Shown piece after piece: positions 25,902-33,695 of a stretch of DNA of 41,059 nucleotides. The notes under the pieces are model-generated. The model worked only from the letters and a program-made list of their open reading frames with translations, had not been told where the DNA came from and ran no database searches. The first letter of the stretch is position 1, and every line of letters begins with the position of its first letter. This stretch comes from Salinivirgaceae bacterium (GTDB taxonomy: Bacteria > Bacteroidota > Bacteroidia > Bacteroidales > SZUA-534), in NCBI GenBank assembly GCA_027858735.1, contig JAQICC010000025.1:1-41059 (forward strand), in the 5' to 3' direction. The position numbers were made by a program, and so were the translations under genes.

Positions 25902-26138
25902 CTAAAACAATATAAGAAATCCAACGCTTAACATCTCTTTGAATTGAATGGCTTTTGTTACTCCGACTTCCGGATCATCAATATTATTTGGAATATCGAT
26001 ATCGTGATCATAAATCAATGTAGTGGTAAATACCGTTTTTAAGTATTTATTTATACTCATTTCAACTTTCATATCCCATTTCACATCAATATTTTGAGGA
26101 TTGTCAAAATAATTTAAGAATAATTCAATTGTATTTTT
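25902..26138 (-). pseudogene. C-terminal remnant of a second DUF3078 protein
   Basis: Reading the minus strand from 26138, KNTIELFLNYFDNPQNIDVKW parallels KNSLELFSNYVENIKNIDVNW of the intact neighbour, and the end (QFKEMLSVGFLILF) parallels QFREMLAIGFAVKF. A TAA at 26139-26141 precedes it in frame, and no 5' portion is found upstream. It is therefore the last 78 or so codons of a deleted tandem paralogue. The sequence has diverged clearly from the intact copy, so the duplication was not recent. Confidence 0.8.
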
Positions 26139-26395
26139 TTAAATAACTATTTCTATGTTGAACAATACCTTAATTAACAAAACTAGAAAATCTTTATTCC
26201 TTAATTTAGCAAAAATGCTTTTATGAAAACTCAATTTCACAACTTAATACTACCCCTTATTATTTATTTAAACCTGAAGAACAGGGATAAATATCTATTT
26301 TAGGCAATAAATTATTCTACTTACACACATTATACAATAAATTTAATTTATTGTTCAATTCAATAATTTCTTTTAAGTCTTAAAAAATTTATATT

Positions 26396-27787
26396 ATGGA
26401 ATTACCATTTTCAGAATCATATAAAATTAAAATGGTGGAAACTATCCGCCGAAGCACACGAGAAGAAAGAGAAAAATGGATAAAAGAGGCCTATTTTAAC
26501 CTATTTAATTTAAGGAGCGAATACGTGTTTATTGATCTTTTAACCGATTCAGGCACTGGAGCCATGAGCGATAAGCAGTGGTCAGAAATGATGTTAGGCG
26601 ATGAATCATACGCAGGTGCAAGCTCCTATTTAAAAATGCGCCAAACAATAAAAGATATTTTAGGATTCCCCTATTTTCTACCCACTCATCAAGGTCGAGC
26701 AGCAGAAAATGTATTGTTTAGTGTGTTGGTTAAAGAAGGTGATATTGTACCGGGCAATTCGCATTTCGATACCACCAAAGGACATATTGAATTTCGTAAG
26801 GCAAAAGCTATTGATTGCACAATTAATGAAGCTTTTGATACTACATTAATTCATCCTTTTAAAGGAAACGTTGATTTAAACAAATTAGAGAAGGTATTGG
26901 AAAACAATTCAAATGAAAGGGTTCCATTTATAGTGCTAACCCTAACAAATAACACGGCTGGCGGCCAACCAGTTTCGATGAAGAATATTAGAGAGGTTTC
27001 ACAACTAGCAAAAAAACATGCTGTTTCATTACTCTTTGATTCGGCCCGATTCGCTGAAAATGCTTACTTCATAAAAATCCGAGAAGAAGGGTACTCCCAC
27101 AAAACCATCAAAGAAATTGTAATCGAAATGTTTCAATATGCCGACTATGCCACAATGAGTAGTAAAAAAGATGCTATTGTTAACATGGGAGGTTTTATTG
27201 CGTTTCGCGATCGCGAGATTTACCGCCAAGCAAGTACTTTTAATATAATGTTTGAAGGCTTTGTTACCTATGGTGGAATGAGTGGGCGAGATATGAACGC
27301 TTTGTCTCAAGGATTAGACGAAGGTACAGAATTTGATTATCTGGAAACCAGAGTTAAACAAGTAGAATATTTAGGCAATGAGCTAATTAAATATGGTATT
27401 CCCATTCAGCAACCTATAGGTGGACATGCCGTATTTGTAAATGCAAAGCAACTTTTACCTCATGTACCAAGAGAAGAGTTTATTGCCCAAACTTTAGGAG
27501 TTGAGTTATACTTAGAAGCAGGAATTAGAGGAGTAGAAATTGGCACTTTATTAGCCGATAGAGATCCTGTAACCAGAAATAACCGATACCCGGAACTTGA
27601 ATTATTGAGACTCGCATTACCAAGACGAACATATACCAATAACCATATGGATGTGGTTGCAGCAGCATTAAAAAATGTATACGACAGAAGAGATTCTATA
27701 CAATCAGGTTACAAAATAAAATGGGAAGCTCCGATCATGAGACATTTTACGGTAGAGCTCGAAAAAAGTAAAATCAAGCTATTTTAA
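26396..27787 (+). CDS. tnaA: Tryptophanase (L-tryptophan indole-lyase)
   Basis: The 463 residues are full length for the tryptophanase/tyrosine phenol-lyase family of PLP enzymes. The PLP lysine lies in SSKKDAIVNMGG (K257/K258), with FDSARFAENAYFIK upstream. Two positions separate the two activities. The residue that is Thr124 in tyrosine phenol-lyase is Asp125 here (SHFDTTKGH), as in tryptophanase. The phenol-binding Arg381 of tyrosine phenol-lyase is replaced by Ile in IRGVEIGTLL, again as in tryptophanase. The enzyme would degrade tryptophan to indole, pyruvate and ammonia. No TnaC-like leader or permease is adjacent. Confidence 0.9.
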   Translation: MELPFSESYKIKMVETIRRSTREEREKWIKEAYFNLFNLRSEYVFIDLLTDSGTGAMSDKQWSEMMLGDESYAGASSYLKMRQTIKDILGFPYFLPTHQGRAAENVLFSVLVKEGDIVPGNSHFDTTKGHIEFRKAKAIDCTINEAFDTTLIHPFKGNVDLNKLEKVLENNSNERVPFIVLTLTNNTAGGQPVSMKNIREVSQLAKKHAVSLLFDSARFAENAYFIKIREEGYSHKTIKEIVIEMFQYADYATMSSKKDAIVNMGGFIAFRDREIYRQASTFNIMFEGFVTYGGMSGRDMNALSQGLDEGTEFDYLETRVKQVEYLGNELIKYGIPIQQPIGGHAVFVNAKQLLPHVPREEFIAQTLGVELYLEAGIRGVEIGTLLADRDPVTRNNRYPELELLRLALPRRTYTNNHMDVVAAALKNVYDRRDSIQSGYKIKWEAPIMRHFTVELEKSKIKLF

Positions 27788-27788
27788 C

Positions 27789-27815
27789 AACCCCGGCAAC
27801 TACTCGGGGTTTTAT
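27789..27815 (+). terminator. Terminator of tnaA
   Basis: AACCCCG (27789-27795) pairs with CGGGGTT (27805-27811) and is followed by a short T tract. Confidence 0.8.
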
Positions 27816-27903
27816 TTGTACTTAAAATCAAAAAAAAAGGCAAGAATATTTTTTCTACTGAATTGATTTTTTAAATTTACTACCTGAATAGCAGATCCGA
27901 TAA

Positions 27904-28422
27904 ATGAGCACATTCGAACAAAATAAAAAAGAAAAATCAATTTTGGATTGTTTCACCTACGATCTCAAGTCATTTTTCTATGACAATTACGAAGAAATTG
28001 CCAGTGAGGAGACTCCTGCCACTGTAATGATTGTGTATCAGAAAGAGCTTCCTTGGTCAGAATTAGAAATTTTTAATGCGGTTCAATTTCGAATATTTTT
28101 CGATAAAGAAAACCTGACTGGAAGCAATCCAATAAATGTGAAATTTATATCAACAGAGAAAATTGGAACCGACAAAGAACTTCAATCTATTGTTGATAAG
28201 GTTATTTCAATTTATGGTGCTGACGACTACCGCAAAGGCACTTGGGATAGCGAAGATGAAAAAACCTTTGCTTCAGAACATTACCGCAGGGTTTGGACCA
28301 TTGAACAAGGTGAAAGTTTTATTAGTATTGAATATAATACAACTGATGGAATTACTTTAAATATATTGTTTTTTAATAATATGCTTAAAGAAGCTAATGA
28401 ACAGATTAAAATACAAAAATAA
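27904..28422 (+). CDS. Unrecognised 172-residue soluble protein
   Basis: I do not recognise this protein. It is acidic, with no signal peptide or membrane helix, and has alternating beta-strand-like stretches (ATVMIVYQKELPW, AVQFRIFFDKE, SFISIEYNTTDGITLNILFF) that suggest an alpha/beta or beta-rich fold. A helix around 119-129 and KGTWDSEDEKTF near 113-124 are the most distinctive parts. It lies 31 bases before the thioesterase gene, so the two may form a small operon. Confidence 0.75.
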   Translation: MSTFEQNKKEKSILDCFTYDLKSFFYDNYEEIASEETPATVMIVYQKELPWSELEIFNAVQFRIFFDKENLTGSNPINVKFISTEKIGTDKELQSIVDKVISIYGADDYRKGTWDSEDEKTFASEHYRRVWTIEQGESFISIEYNTTDGITLNILFFNNMLKEANEQIKIQK

Positions 28423-28453
28423 CCAAACCCCTTACTACTCTCAATTATTAACT

Positions 28454-28855
28454 ATGGATTTTGATATCAAAATCGGAACTCAGAGTCATCAAACAAAAAT
28501 TATTGAAAAAAAAGACACTGCTATTATGCACGAATCTGGTTTAGCCAAAGTTTTTGCAACTCCGGCCATGATCGCTTTAATGGAAAAAACTGCTTTTACA
28601 AGTATTGAAGCATTTCTACCAGATAGTCATTCGTCGGTGGGAATAGAAGTTAAGGCTCAGCATTTAAGGGCATCTTTGCCTGGATCAATAATAACATGTG
28701 AATCGACAGTAATTAGAGTTGAGGGTAAAAAAGTAACATTTGAATTATCGGCATTTGATGAAAACGGTATTATAGGAAAAGCTGAACACACGCGTTTTAT
28801 AATTGATACAAAAGAATTTATGGCTAGACTGAATCAGAAAAACGAGTTAGTTTAG
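28454..28855 (+). CDS. Fluoroacetyl-CoA-thioesterase (FlK)-like hotdog thioesterase
   Basis: The start at ATG 28454 is chosen because the longer upstream frame overlaps the previous gene and adds unrelated residues. The 134 residues follow the FlK fold: FATPAMIALME, VGIEVKAQHLRA, KVTFELSAFDENGIIG and HTRFIID. T36, E44 and H70 occur with exactly the spacing of the FlK catalytic triad (Thr42, Glu50, His76). Most relatives are acyl-CoA thioesterases of unknown substrate; fluoroacetate detoxification is not implied. Its 3' end overlaps the convergent zinc-ribbon gene by nine bases. Confidence 0.87.
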   Translation: MDFDIKIGTQSHQTKIIEKKDTAIMHESGLAKVFATPAMIALMEKTAFTSIEAFLPDSHSSVGIEVKAQHLRASLPGSIITCESTVIRVEGKKVTFELSAFDENGIIGKAEHTRFIIDTKEFMARLNQKNELV

Positions 28856-29044
28856 CAATGATTTATGCAAGTAATGAACCTTTTTCTTTAAAGCTCTCGG
28901 GAAGGACGACTGAAATCTGTTGTGAATCTTCATCTCTTTCTCACACTCTAAACATCGTATATTCCTATATAATTCATCAGGACATAGCTCGAGCTTAAAG
29001 GAAAAACCACAACGAGGACACACATATTTATCAACTGATTTCAT
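28847..29044 (-). CDS. Small zinc-ribbon protein
   Basis: The 65 residues have two cysteine pairs, CPRC (9-12) and CLEC (31-34), the usual spacing for a zinc ribbon, and a basic tail (FPRALKKKVHYLHK). It is three bases from the redoxin gene and in the same direction, so the two are almost certainly one transcript. Its role is unknown; a nucleic-acid or protein-binding zinc ribbon is the general expectation. Confidence 0.78.
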   Translation of the reverse strand: MKSVDKYVCPRCGFSFKLELCPDELYRNIRCLECEKEMKIHNRFQSSFPRALKKKVHYLHKSLLN

Positions 29045-29047
29045 AAA

Positions 29048-29605
29048 CTAGACCTTCCACTTTATACTGCATCCAGCACTTGGTATTTGATTACCATCAA
29101 CCTTCTTATTATCAATTAGCGAATTAAGTGCTTTTCTAATATCATTACCACTTACCTTGATATTATTACCTGGCCTTGAATTATCAAGCTGCCCACGGTA
29201 AACACATTTTAACTCTTTATTAAATATACTAAAATCTGGCGTACAAACCGCATAATATTTTTTAGCAATTTGTTGCGATTCATCATATAGATATGGAAAT
29301 GGATACTTTTGCTCCTTCGACACCTCTATCATACGATCAGGCCTATCATCAGGATATCTATTAGCATCGTTCGAATTTATGGCAATAAATGAAATACCCA
29401 TTGAAATATATTGATTCGCTAATTGAACCAAACCCTCATTAATGTGCTTTACATAAGGACAATGATTGCAAATAAACATAACTACTGTTGCTACATCGCC
29501 TTTTAGTTCATGTAGATTGCGAATTGATCCTGTCAAAGGTTCCAACAATTGAAACCCAGGTGCACTATACCCTAATTTTATTTCATCAGTAAATGCTAAT
29601 GCCAT
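29048..29605 (-). CDS. Thioredoxin-fold redoxin (AhpC/TSA-type)
   Basis: The 185 residues have a thioredoxin/peroxiredoxin fold, with GYSAPGFQLLEPLTG at the start and ATVVMFICNHCPYVKHI carrying a CxxC (CNHC). A third cysteine lies in VCTPDFSIF. This type is annotated as a thioredoxin-family redoxin of unknown substrate. It is in one transcript with the zinc-ribbon gene. Confidence 0.87.
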   Translation of the reverse strand: MALAFTDEIKLGYSAPGFQLLEPLTGSIRNLHELKGDVATVVMFICNHCPYVKHINEGLVQLANQYISMGISFIAINSNDANRYPDDRPDRMIEVSKEQKYPFPYLYDESQQIAKKYYAVCTPDFSIFNKELKCVYRGQLDNSRPGNNIKVSGNDIRKALNSLIDNKKVDGNQIPSAGCSIKWKV

Positions 29606-29638
29606 AATTCTATTTATTAATGTACTTTAGTAACAAAA

Positions 29639-32056
29639 TTATTTTTCCTTTTGTTTTAAATTATTTTCAAGCCAGGTATCCATCTCCCAAAGCATGTGAT
29701 AAATAGACTCCTTAGCTTTATATTCATGACTTTCATTAGGAAGCATAACAAGCCTTACCTTACCTCCATTACCTTTTAATGCTGCAAACATACGCTCACT
29801 TTGAATAGGAAAAGTACCTGAATTATTATCAGCTTCGCCGTGAATTAGCAAAAGTGGTTCATTAATTTTATGAGCGTTTGAAAATGGCGACATATCAATG
29901 TAGGCATTCTGAGCTTCCCAAAAAGTGCGCTGTTCGGTCTGAAAACCAAAAGGAGTTAATGTTCTGTTATATGCACCACTTCGAGCTATTCCCGCAGCAA
30001 ACAAATCGGTATGAGCCAATAAATTAGCCGTCATAAAAGCACCATAACCATGTCCGCCAATGGCTATTTTATTAATATCGGCAATACCCATACTATCTAT
30101 ACATTGCACAGCGGCAGTTGCATTTGCAACCAACTGCTCAATAAATGTATCATTAGCTTCTTGGGTTACCTCCCCAATAATTGGCATTGCCGGATTATCT
30201 AATACTGCATATCCCCGCATAACCCAAAAAATTGGGCTTCCCCATCCAATTCGTACAAATTTATTGGGAGAATCTTTAACTTGACTAGCTGTTGCAGCAC
30301 TTTTATATTCGTTTGGATATGCCCACATTAACACAGGTAACATTCCATCGCCGACTGAATACCCAGGTGGAGTATACAAATTACCCGTTAATAAAACGCC
30401 ATCGTTTCTTTTATATTTAACGAATTCCTTACGCATTTCTGCTAATTGAGGATATGGATTCTCATAATTTGTAATCTGAGATACAACACCATTTTTCAAG
30501 TTCCTTGAAAAATAGTTTGGCGGATCAGTCTTTGATTCACGACGTGTTAAAATCAATTCTTTATTGGCATTAATAAATGAAAATGGATACTCATAATAAG
30601 GATTATTTGATTGCCATAAACGTTCTTTGTCACCTGTGCTAATTTCGTATTTATCAATAAAAGGTTTATAACCCTCAGATGTTGCTCCTTTACCTTTTAA
30701 ATATAATTTACTACCCTTTTCTGCGAATTTAAGCACTGTTTTACCCGATTCATTTTCTTCGGTAATAAAATCGCCCGGATGATTATACTCGTCTTGCCAA
30801 TTGTATTCAAAAAGTTTGATTTTACGGGCATCATCAATATCAGGATTAAAGGATGAAACAGTTTCAGTGCGCGTATCCCACCACCACTCGTAGCAAACAG
30901 CAAAATCGCCTTTACCCCACTTTACACCTCCATACCTATTTTTAAAAGTTACACTTTCAATCCCTTTATTATCAAACGGAAAATCAAACAAAAACAATCG
31001 ATCGCGTATCACAACCTCTCGTTTAGGATTTCCCCTATCGAGAGCTTTTACCCAATACAAAGTAGAAGGTTTATCAGAGCGCCAGTTAATGTCTCTTGGG
31101 CCTTTACGAACTGCACCAAATCCTTTGGGTATGTTTTCTGCAAGGGGTATATCGAAAACCTCACGAAATAAATTTCCATCATTATCCCATATTTCAACTT
31201 TAAAAGGGAAACCTGAATAAGCCACAGTAAGTGAAAATGGTTTTTGAATCATTTTTACCAACAGGAATCTATAATCGGGTGAAACAGAAATATGCCTAAA
31301 AATTGCAGGAGTACCAATTGGATATTGCTCTCCAGCTAAATTAATTTTCACCATCTGAGAAGTAGCGTAATATTCAAATAGCTTTTTATCAAAATCGTTT
31401 TTTAGCAAATCCTGATAGGTTCGCACAGCAGATTCAGCACCCATACTTTCTTGCACCACAGGACCCTTTGAAACGGTGCTTTTCTCAGGCTTCGGTTCAA
31501 AATCCTCAGCAACTGCGGTAAAAACCATCCATTCTCCATTATCAATCCAAACCAAAGGCTCTAAAGGCATAATAACATTAACAATCGGCTCCGTTAATTT
31601 ACTTGCTTTTTTCTTTTTAATATCGAGTACCCATATTTCAACTCCAGTTAAAGAGCTGTTTGTAAATGCTACATACTTTCCATTTGGCGACCACGAAAAA
31701 TTATTTAGTTTTGGATTTTCAGGCAAGTCCTTTACTAAATAATCTTTGCCTGAATTTACATTGGTTAGCACCAAGGTATCAATAGATTGTATTCTGCTTT
31801 TATCATGAGTTTGCGAATTAAATTCTAATCCAGCTAATCTTAATTCATTTTGAGCTAAATCGGCAATGGAAGAAAAACCTGAGTTAACTTTTTGAAGTAG
31901 CCATTCTCCTGTCGGATCAAACATTATTCCCGGAGTTGATTTCGCCTCCAATAGTTCTACAATCTCTTCTGGTGGAGTTTTATAGCCAAGCTGATTTTGT
32001 GCTGTTAAGCTAAAAACGAATAAGATATTAATGATAAATAAACTCAAATTCTTCAT
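29639..32056 (-). CDS. Prolyl-oligopeptidase-family S9 protein with nucleophile Ser replaced by Gly
   Basis: The protein has a signal peptide (about 1-19, ending LTAQ), a beta-propeller-like region (about 50-530) and an alpha/beta-hydrolase domain (about 560-805). It is closest to the glutamyl-endopeptidase-like S9 branch, with IARSGAYNRTLTPFGFQ and HGEADNNSGT. In that family the nucleophile elbow reads GGHSYGA. Here it reads GGHGYGA, Gly670 encoded by GGT at 30047-30049. The acid D743 and base H777 are kept, at 73 and 34 residues' spacing. AGT to GGT is one base. The enzyme is therefore probably inactive, or has another role such as a binding protein. A sequencing error is not excluded. Confidence 0.85.
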   Translation of the reverse strand: MKNLSLFIINILFVFSLTAQNQLGYKTPPEEIVELLEAKSTPGIMFDPTGEWLLQKVNSGFSSIADLAQNELRLAGLEFNSQTHDKSRIQSIDTLVLTNVNSGKDYLVKDLPENPKLNNFSWSPNGKYVAFTNSSLTGVEIWVLDIKKKKASKLTEPIVNVIMPLEPLVWIDNGEWMVFTAVAEDFEPKPEKSTVSKGPVVQESMGAESAVRTYQDLLKNDFDKKLFEYYATSQMVKINLAGEQYPIGTPAIFRHISVSPDYRFLLVKMIQKPFSLTVAYSGFPFKVEIWDNDGNLFREVFDIPLAENIPKGFGAVRKGPRDINWRSDKPSTLYWVKALDRGNPKREVVIRDRLFLFDFPFDNKGIESVTFKNRYGGVKWGKGDFAVCYEWWWDTRTETVSSFNPDIDDARKIKLFEYNWQDEYNHPGDFITEENESGKTVLKFAEKGSKLYLKGKGATSEGYKPFIDKYEISTGDKERLWQSNNPYYEYPFSFINANKELILTRRESKTDPPNYFSRNLKNGVVSQITNYENPYPQLAEMRKEFVKYKRNDGVLLTGNLYTPPGYSVGDGMLPVLMWAYPNEYKSAATASQVKDSPNKFVRIGWGSPIFWVMRGYAVLDNPAMPIIGEVTQEANDTFIEQLVANATAAVQCIDSMGIADINKIAIGGHGYGAFMTANLLAHTDLFAAGIARSGAYNRTLTPFGFQTEQRTFWEAQNAYIDMSPFSNAHKINEPLLLIHGEADNNSGTFPIQSERMFAALKGNGGKVRLVMLPNESHEYKAKESIYHMLWEMDTWLENNLKQKEK

Positions 32057-32098
32057 ATTCTACTTGATATGTTACTGAATAATATACCACTGCATATG

Positions 32099-32232
32099 AC
32101 TTATACCAATTACTAAACAAAATGCGCTTTTAGTGCACCTAACTTTTAAAAACTCTTTAATTATATAACAGCATTAACCATCGAAAAATAAAATCGTTTA
32201 TTTATTCCTCATTAATATACAATTGGTATTAA
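32099..32232. repeat. Inverted TATACCAATT repeat pair
   Basis: CTTATACCAATT near 32099 and AATTGGTATTAAG near 32221 are near-exact inverted copies about 110 bases apart, in the gap between the S9 and reductase genes. The interior does not pair convincingly. The ends resemble those of short non-autonomous elements, but one copy is not enough to say. Confidence 0.35.
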
Positions 32233-32276
32233 GCTGAGCTCGATAATAAATACACTTCAATTTATTACAAACTCTG

Positions 32277-32936
32277 CTAAATTGCAAGTTCAAATATTTC
32301 CTCGCCTGTATATACCGTTTTTACCGCATTAAGCAAAGCAGCATTTATCATTGCTTTAGCAACAATTTTGGCATGAATAGGTCTGTATTTTCTAACAAAA
32401 GGTAGGTATTTCAATACACTTAACACTATGGAGCCAACTCTTTCAGCAACCCTTTTTTCTTGTCTATCGCCAGCTAAAAAAGAGGGTTTTAAAATTGAAA
32501 TATTACTGAAACTAAGTATTTTAACGGCTTCATCAAGTTCACCCTTAATTCTGTTGTAGAACATACCTGACTTTGCATTTGCGCCAATAGCAGAAACCAA
32601 CACAAATGATTTCATTCTATTATTTGAAGCTGCTTGTGCTATTTGTAATTGATAAGTATAATCAATTTTATATTGTTCTTCTTGGCTTCCCGCCTTTTTG
32701 ATGGTAGTCCCAAAAGTGGAAAACAATACATCTCCTTTTATTAAATGGTTCCATTCTTCAGGTTTATCAAAGTTAATAACCAACTCCTTTATTTTCTTAT
32801 GATTCAATCCTGTTTGCCTTCTAGCAAGCAAAATTAATTCAGAAAATCCTTCATGCTCCACCAATTCCTTAACCAGCTCAGAACCAACCAATCCTGTTCC
32901 TCCCAAAATTACAGCCTTCATTTTTTCATTTCCCAT
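32277..32936 (-). CDS. Atypical SDR NAD(P)-binding reductase (HTATIP2-like)
   Basis: The start at 32936 (MGNEKMKAVILGGTG) is chosen; 32921 (MKAVILGG) is equally possible, and the longer frame to 32969 adds a hydrophobic extension that is not conserved. The roughly 220 residues have the glycine-rich GGTGLVGSE nucleotide-binding motif, a YNRIK (YxxxK) catalytic pair, and ILKPSFLAGDRQEKR. This is the HTATIP2/TIP30-like group of NAD(P)-binding proteins. The substrate is unknown. Confidence 0.83.
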   Translation of the reverse strand: MGNEKMKAVILGGTGLVGSELVKELVEHEGFSELILLARRQTGLNHKKIKELVINFDKPEEWNHLIKGDVLFSTFGTTIKKAGSQEEQYKIDYTYQLQIAQAASNNRMKSFVLVSAIGANAKSGMFYNRIKGELDEAVKILSFSNISILKPSFLAGDRQEKRVAERVGSIVLSVLKYLPFVRKYRPIHAKIVAKAMINAALLNAVKTVYTGEEIFELAI

Positions 32937-33023
32937 TATTGTTTTTTTAATCAACAATTTAACAAACATTTCCGAAGTTTTACTGTTTTCTTTTTAATTG
33001 ATGAACTTAAATATTTTTCAACC

Positions 33024-33170
33024 ATGAAAAAACTTCGAGCATCATTTGCTGGTGTTGAAGTAAATGGCGAAACTGAATATAGTATTATTGATGGAACGGG
33101 AATCTTTAAAAACGAAGCCATAGTTAGATTATCTGAAAATGTACTTACATACCCAAAACCAAATTTATAG
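33024..33170 (+). CDS. Small 48-residue ORF of unknown function
   Basis: An ATG at 33024 opens a frame of MKKLRASFAGVEVNG... with a regular residue composition and no signal peptide. It is divergent from the reductase gene and is followed 80 bases later by the DUF302 gene in the same direction. I do not recognise the family. A real small protein seems more likely than not, but length alone gives weak support. Confidence 0.5.
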   Translation: MKKLRASFAGVEVNGETEYSIIDGTGIFKNEAIVRLSENVLTYPKPNL

Positions 33171-33249
33171 TTTAAACAACAAGCATGAAAAATAGTATGG
33201 TATTCATAAAAATTAATAATTCTAATTCATATAAATAATTGTATAAATA

Positions 33250-33636
33250 ATGAAATATTACATAGAGAAAGAACTCAATTCAACCTTTGATAAGGCCATT
33301 GAGAGAATAAAAAGTTCATTACCTGAGTACGGTTTTGGTGTTGTTACTGAATTTAATCTAGATGAAAAATTAAAAGATAAACTTGGTGTTGATTTCAGAA
33401 AGTATAAAGTAATTGGAGCTTGTAACCCGAAGTCTGCTTATGAAGCATTGCAACTTGAACCCATGATTGGCACTATGCTACCATGTAATATAATTGTACA
33501 AGAAATAGAGCCTACTAAAATCCAAGTAGCAGCTATTGATCCGGTAGCTTCAATGCAAGCTATTGAAAACCCCATGCTTACAGAGGCTGCTGAATCTATT
33601 AAACAAATGCTTAAAAAGCTTATAGACAGCTTGTAA
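33250..33636 (+). CDS. DUF302 domain protein
   Basis: The 128 residues carry the DUF302 pattern: a KAIERIKSSLPEYGFGVVTEFN start, KVIGACNPKSAYEAL, and GTMLPCNIIVQE with the conserved cysteine after LP. It is a small soluble alpha/beta protein of unknown function. It converges on the anti-sigma-barrel gene across a shared terminator. Confidence 0.9.
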   Translation: MKYYIEKELNSTFDKAIERIKSSLPEYGFGVVTEFNLDEKLKDKLGVDFRKYKVIGACNPKSAYEALQLEPMIGTMLPCNIIVQEIEPTKIQVAAIDPVASMQAIENPMLTEAAESIKQMLKKLIDSL

Positions 33637-33639
33637 AAA

Positions 33640-33672
33640 AAGCCGCCCTTCAACTAAGAAGAGGCGACTTTA
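33640..33672. terminator. Bidirectional terminator
   Basis: AGCCGCCCTTC (33641-33651) and GAAGAGGCGACT (33658-33669) form a stem with a short loop and one bulge. A-rich and T-rich flanks allow use from both convergent genes. Confidence 0.7.
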
Positions 33673-33695
33673 CTAGGTTACCGAGCCTAAAAATT

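Noticed and set aside
26223-26303. TnaC-like leader peptide upstream of tnaA
   Set aside because: A 26-codon ORF is present, but it lacks the Trp and the Pro arrangement of TnaC and ends about 90 bases before tnaA without hairpin support.
26396-27787. Tyrosine phenol-lyase
   Set aside because: The two residues that distinguish the enzymes (Thr124 and Arg381 in tyrosine phenol-lyase) are Asp and Ile here, as in tryptophanase.
28454-28855. Fluoroacetate-resistance enzyme
   Set aside because: The triad spacing fits FlK-type thioesterases, but most relatives act on other acyl-CoAs, and nothing here indicates fluoroacetate.
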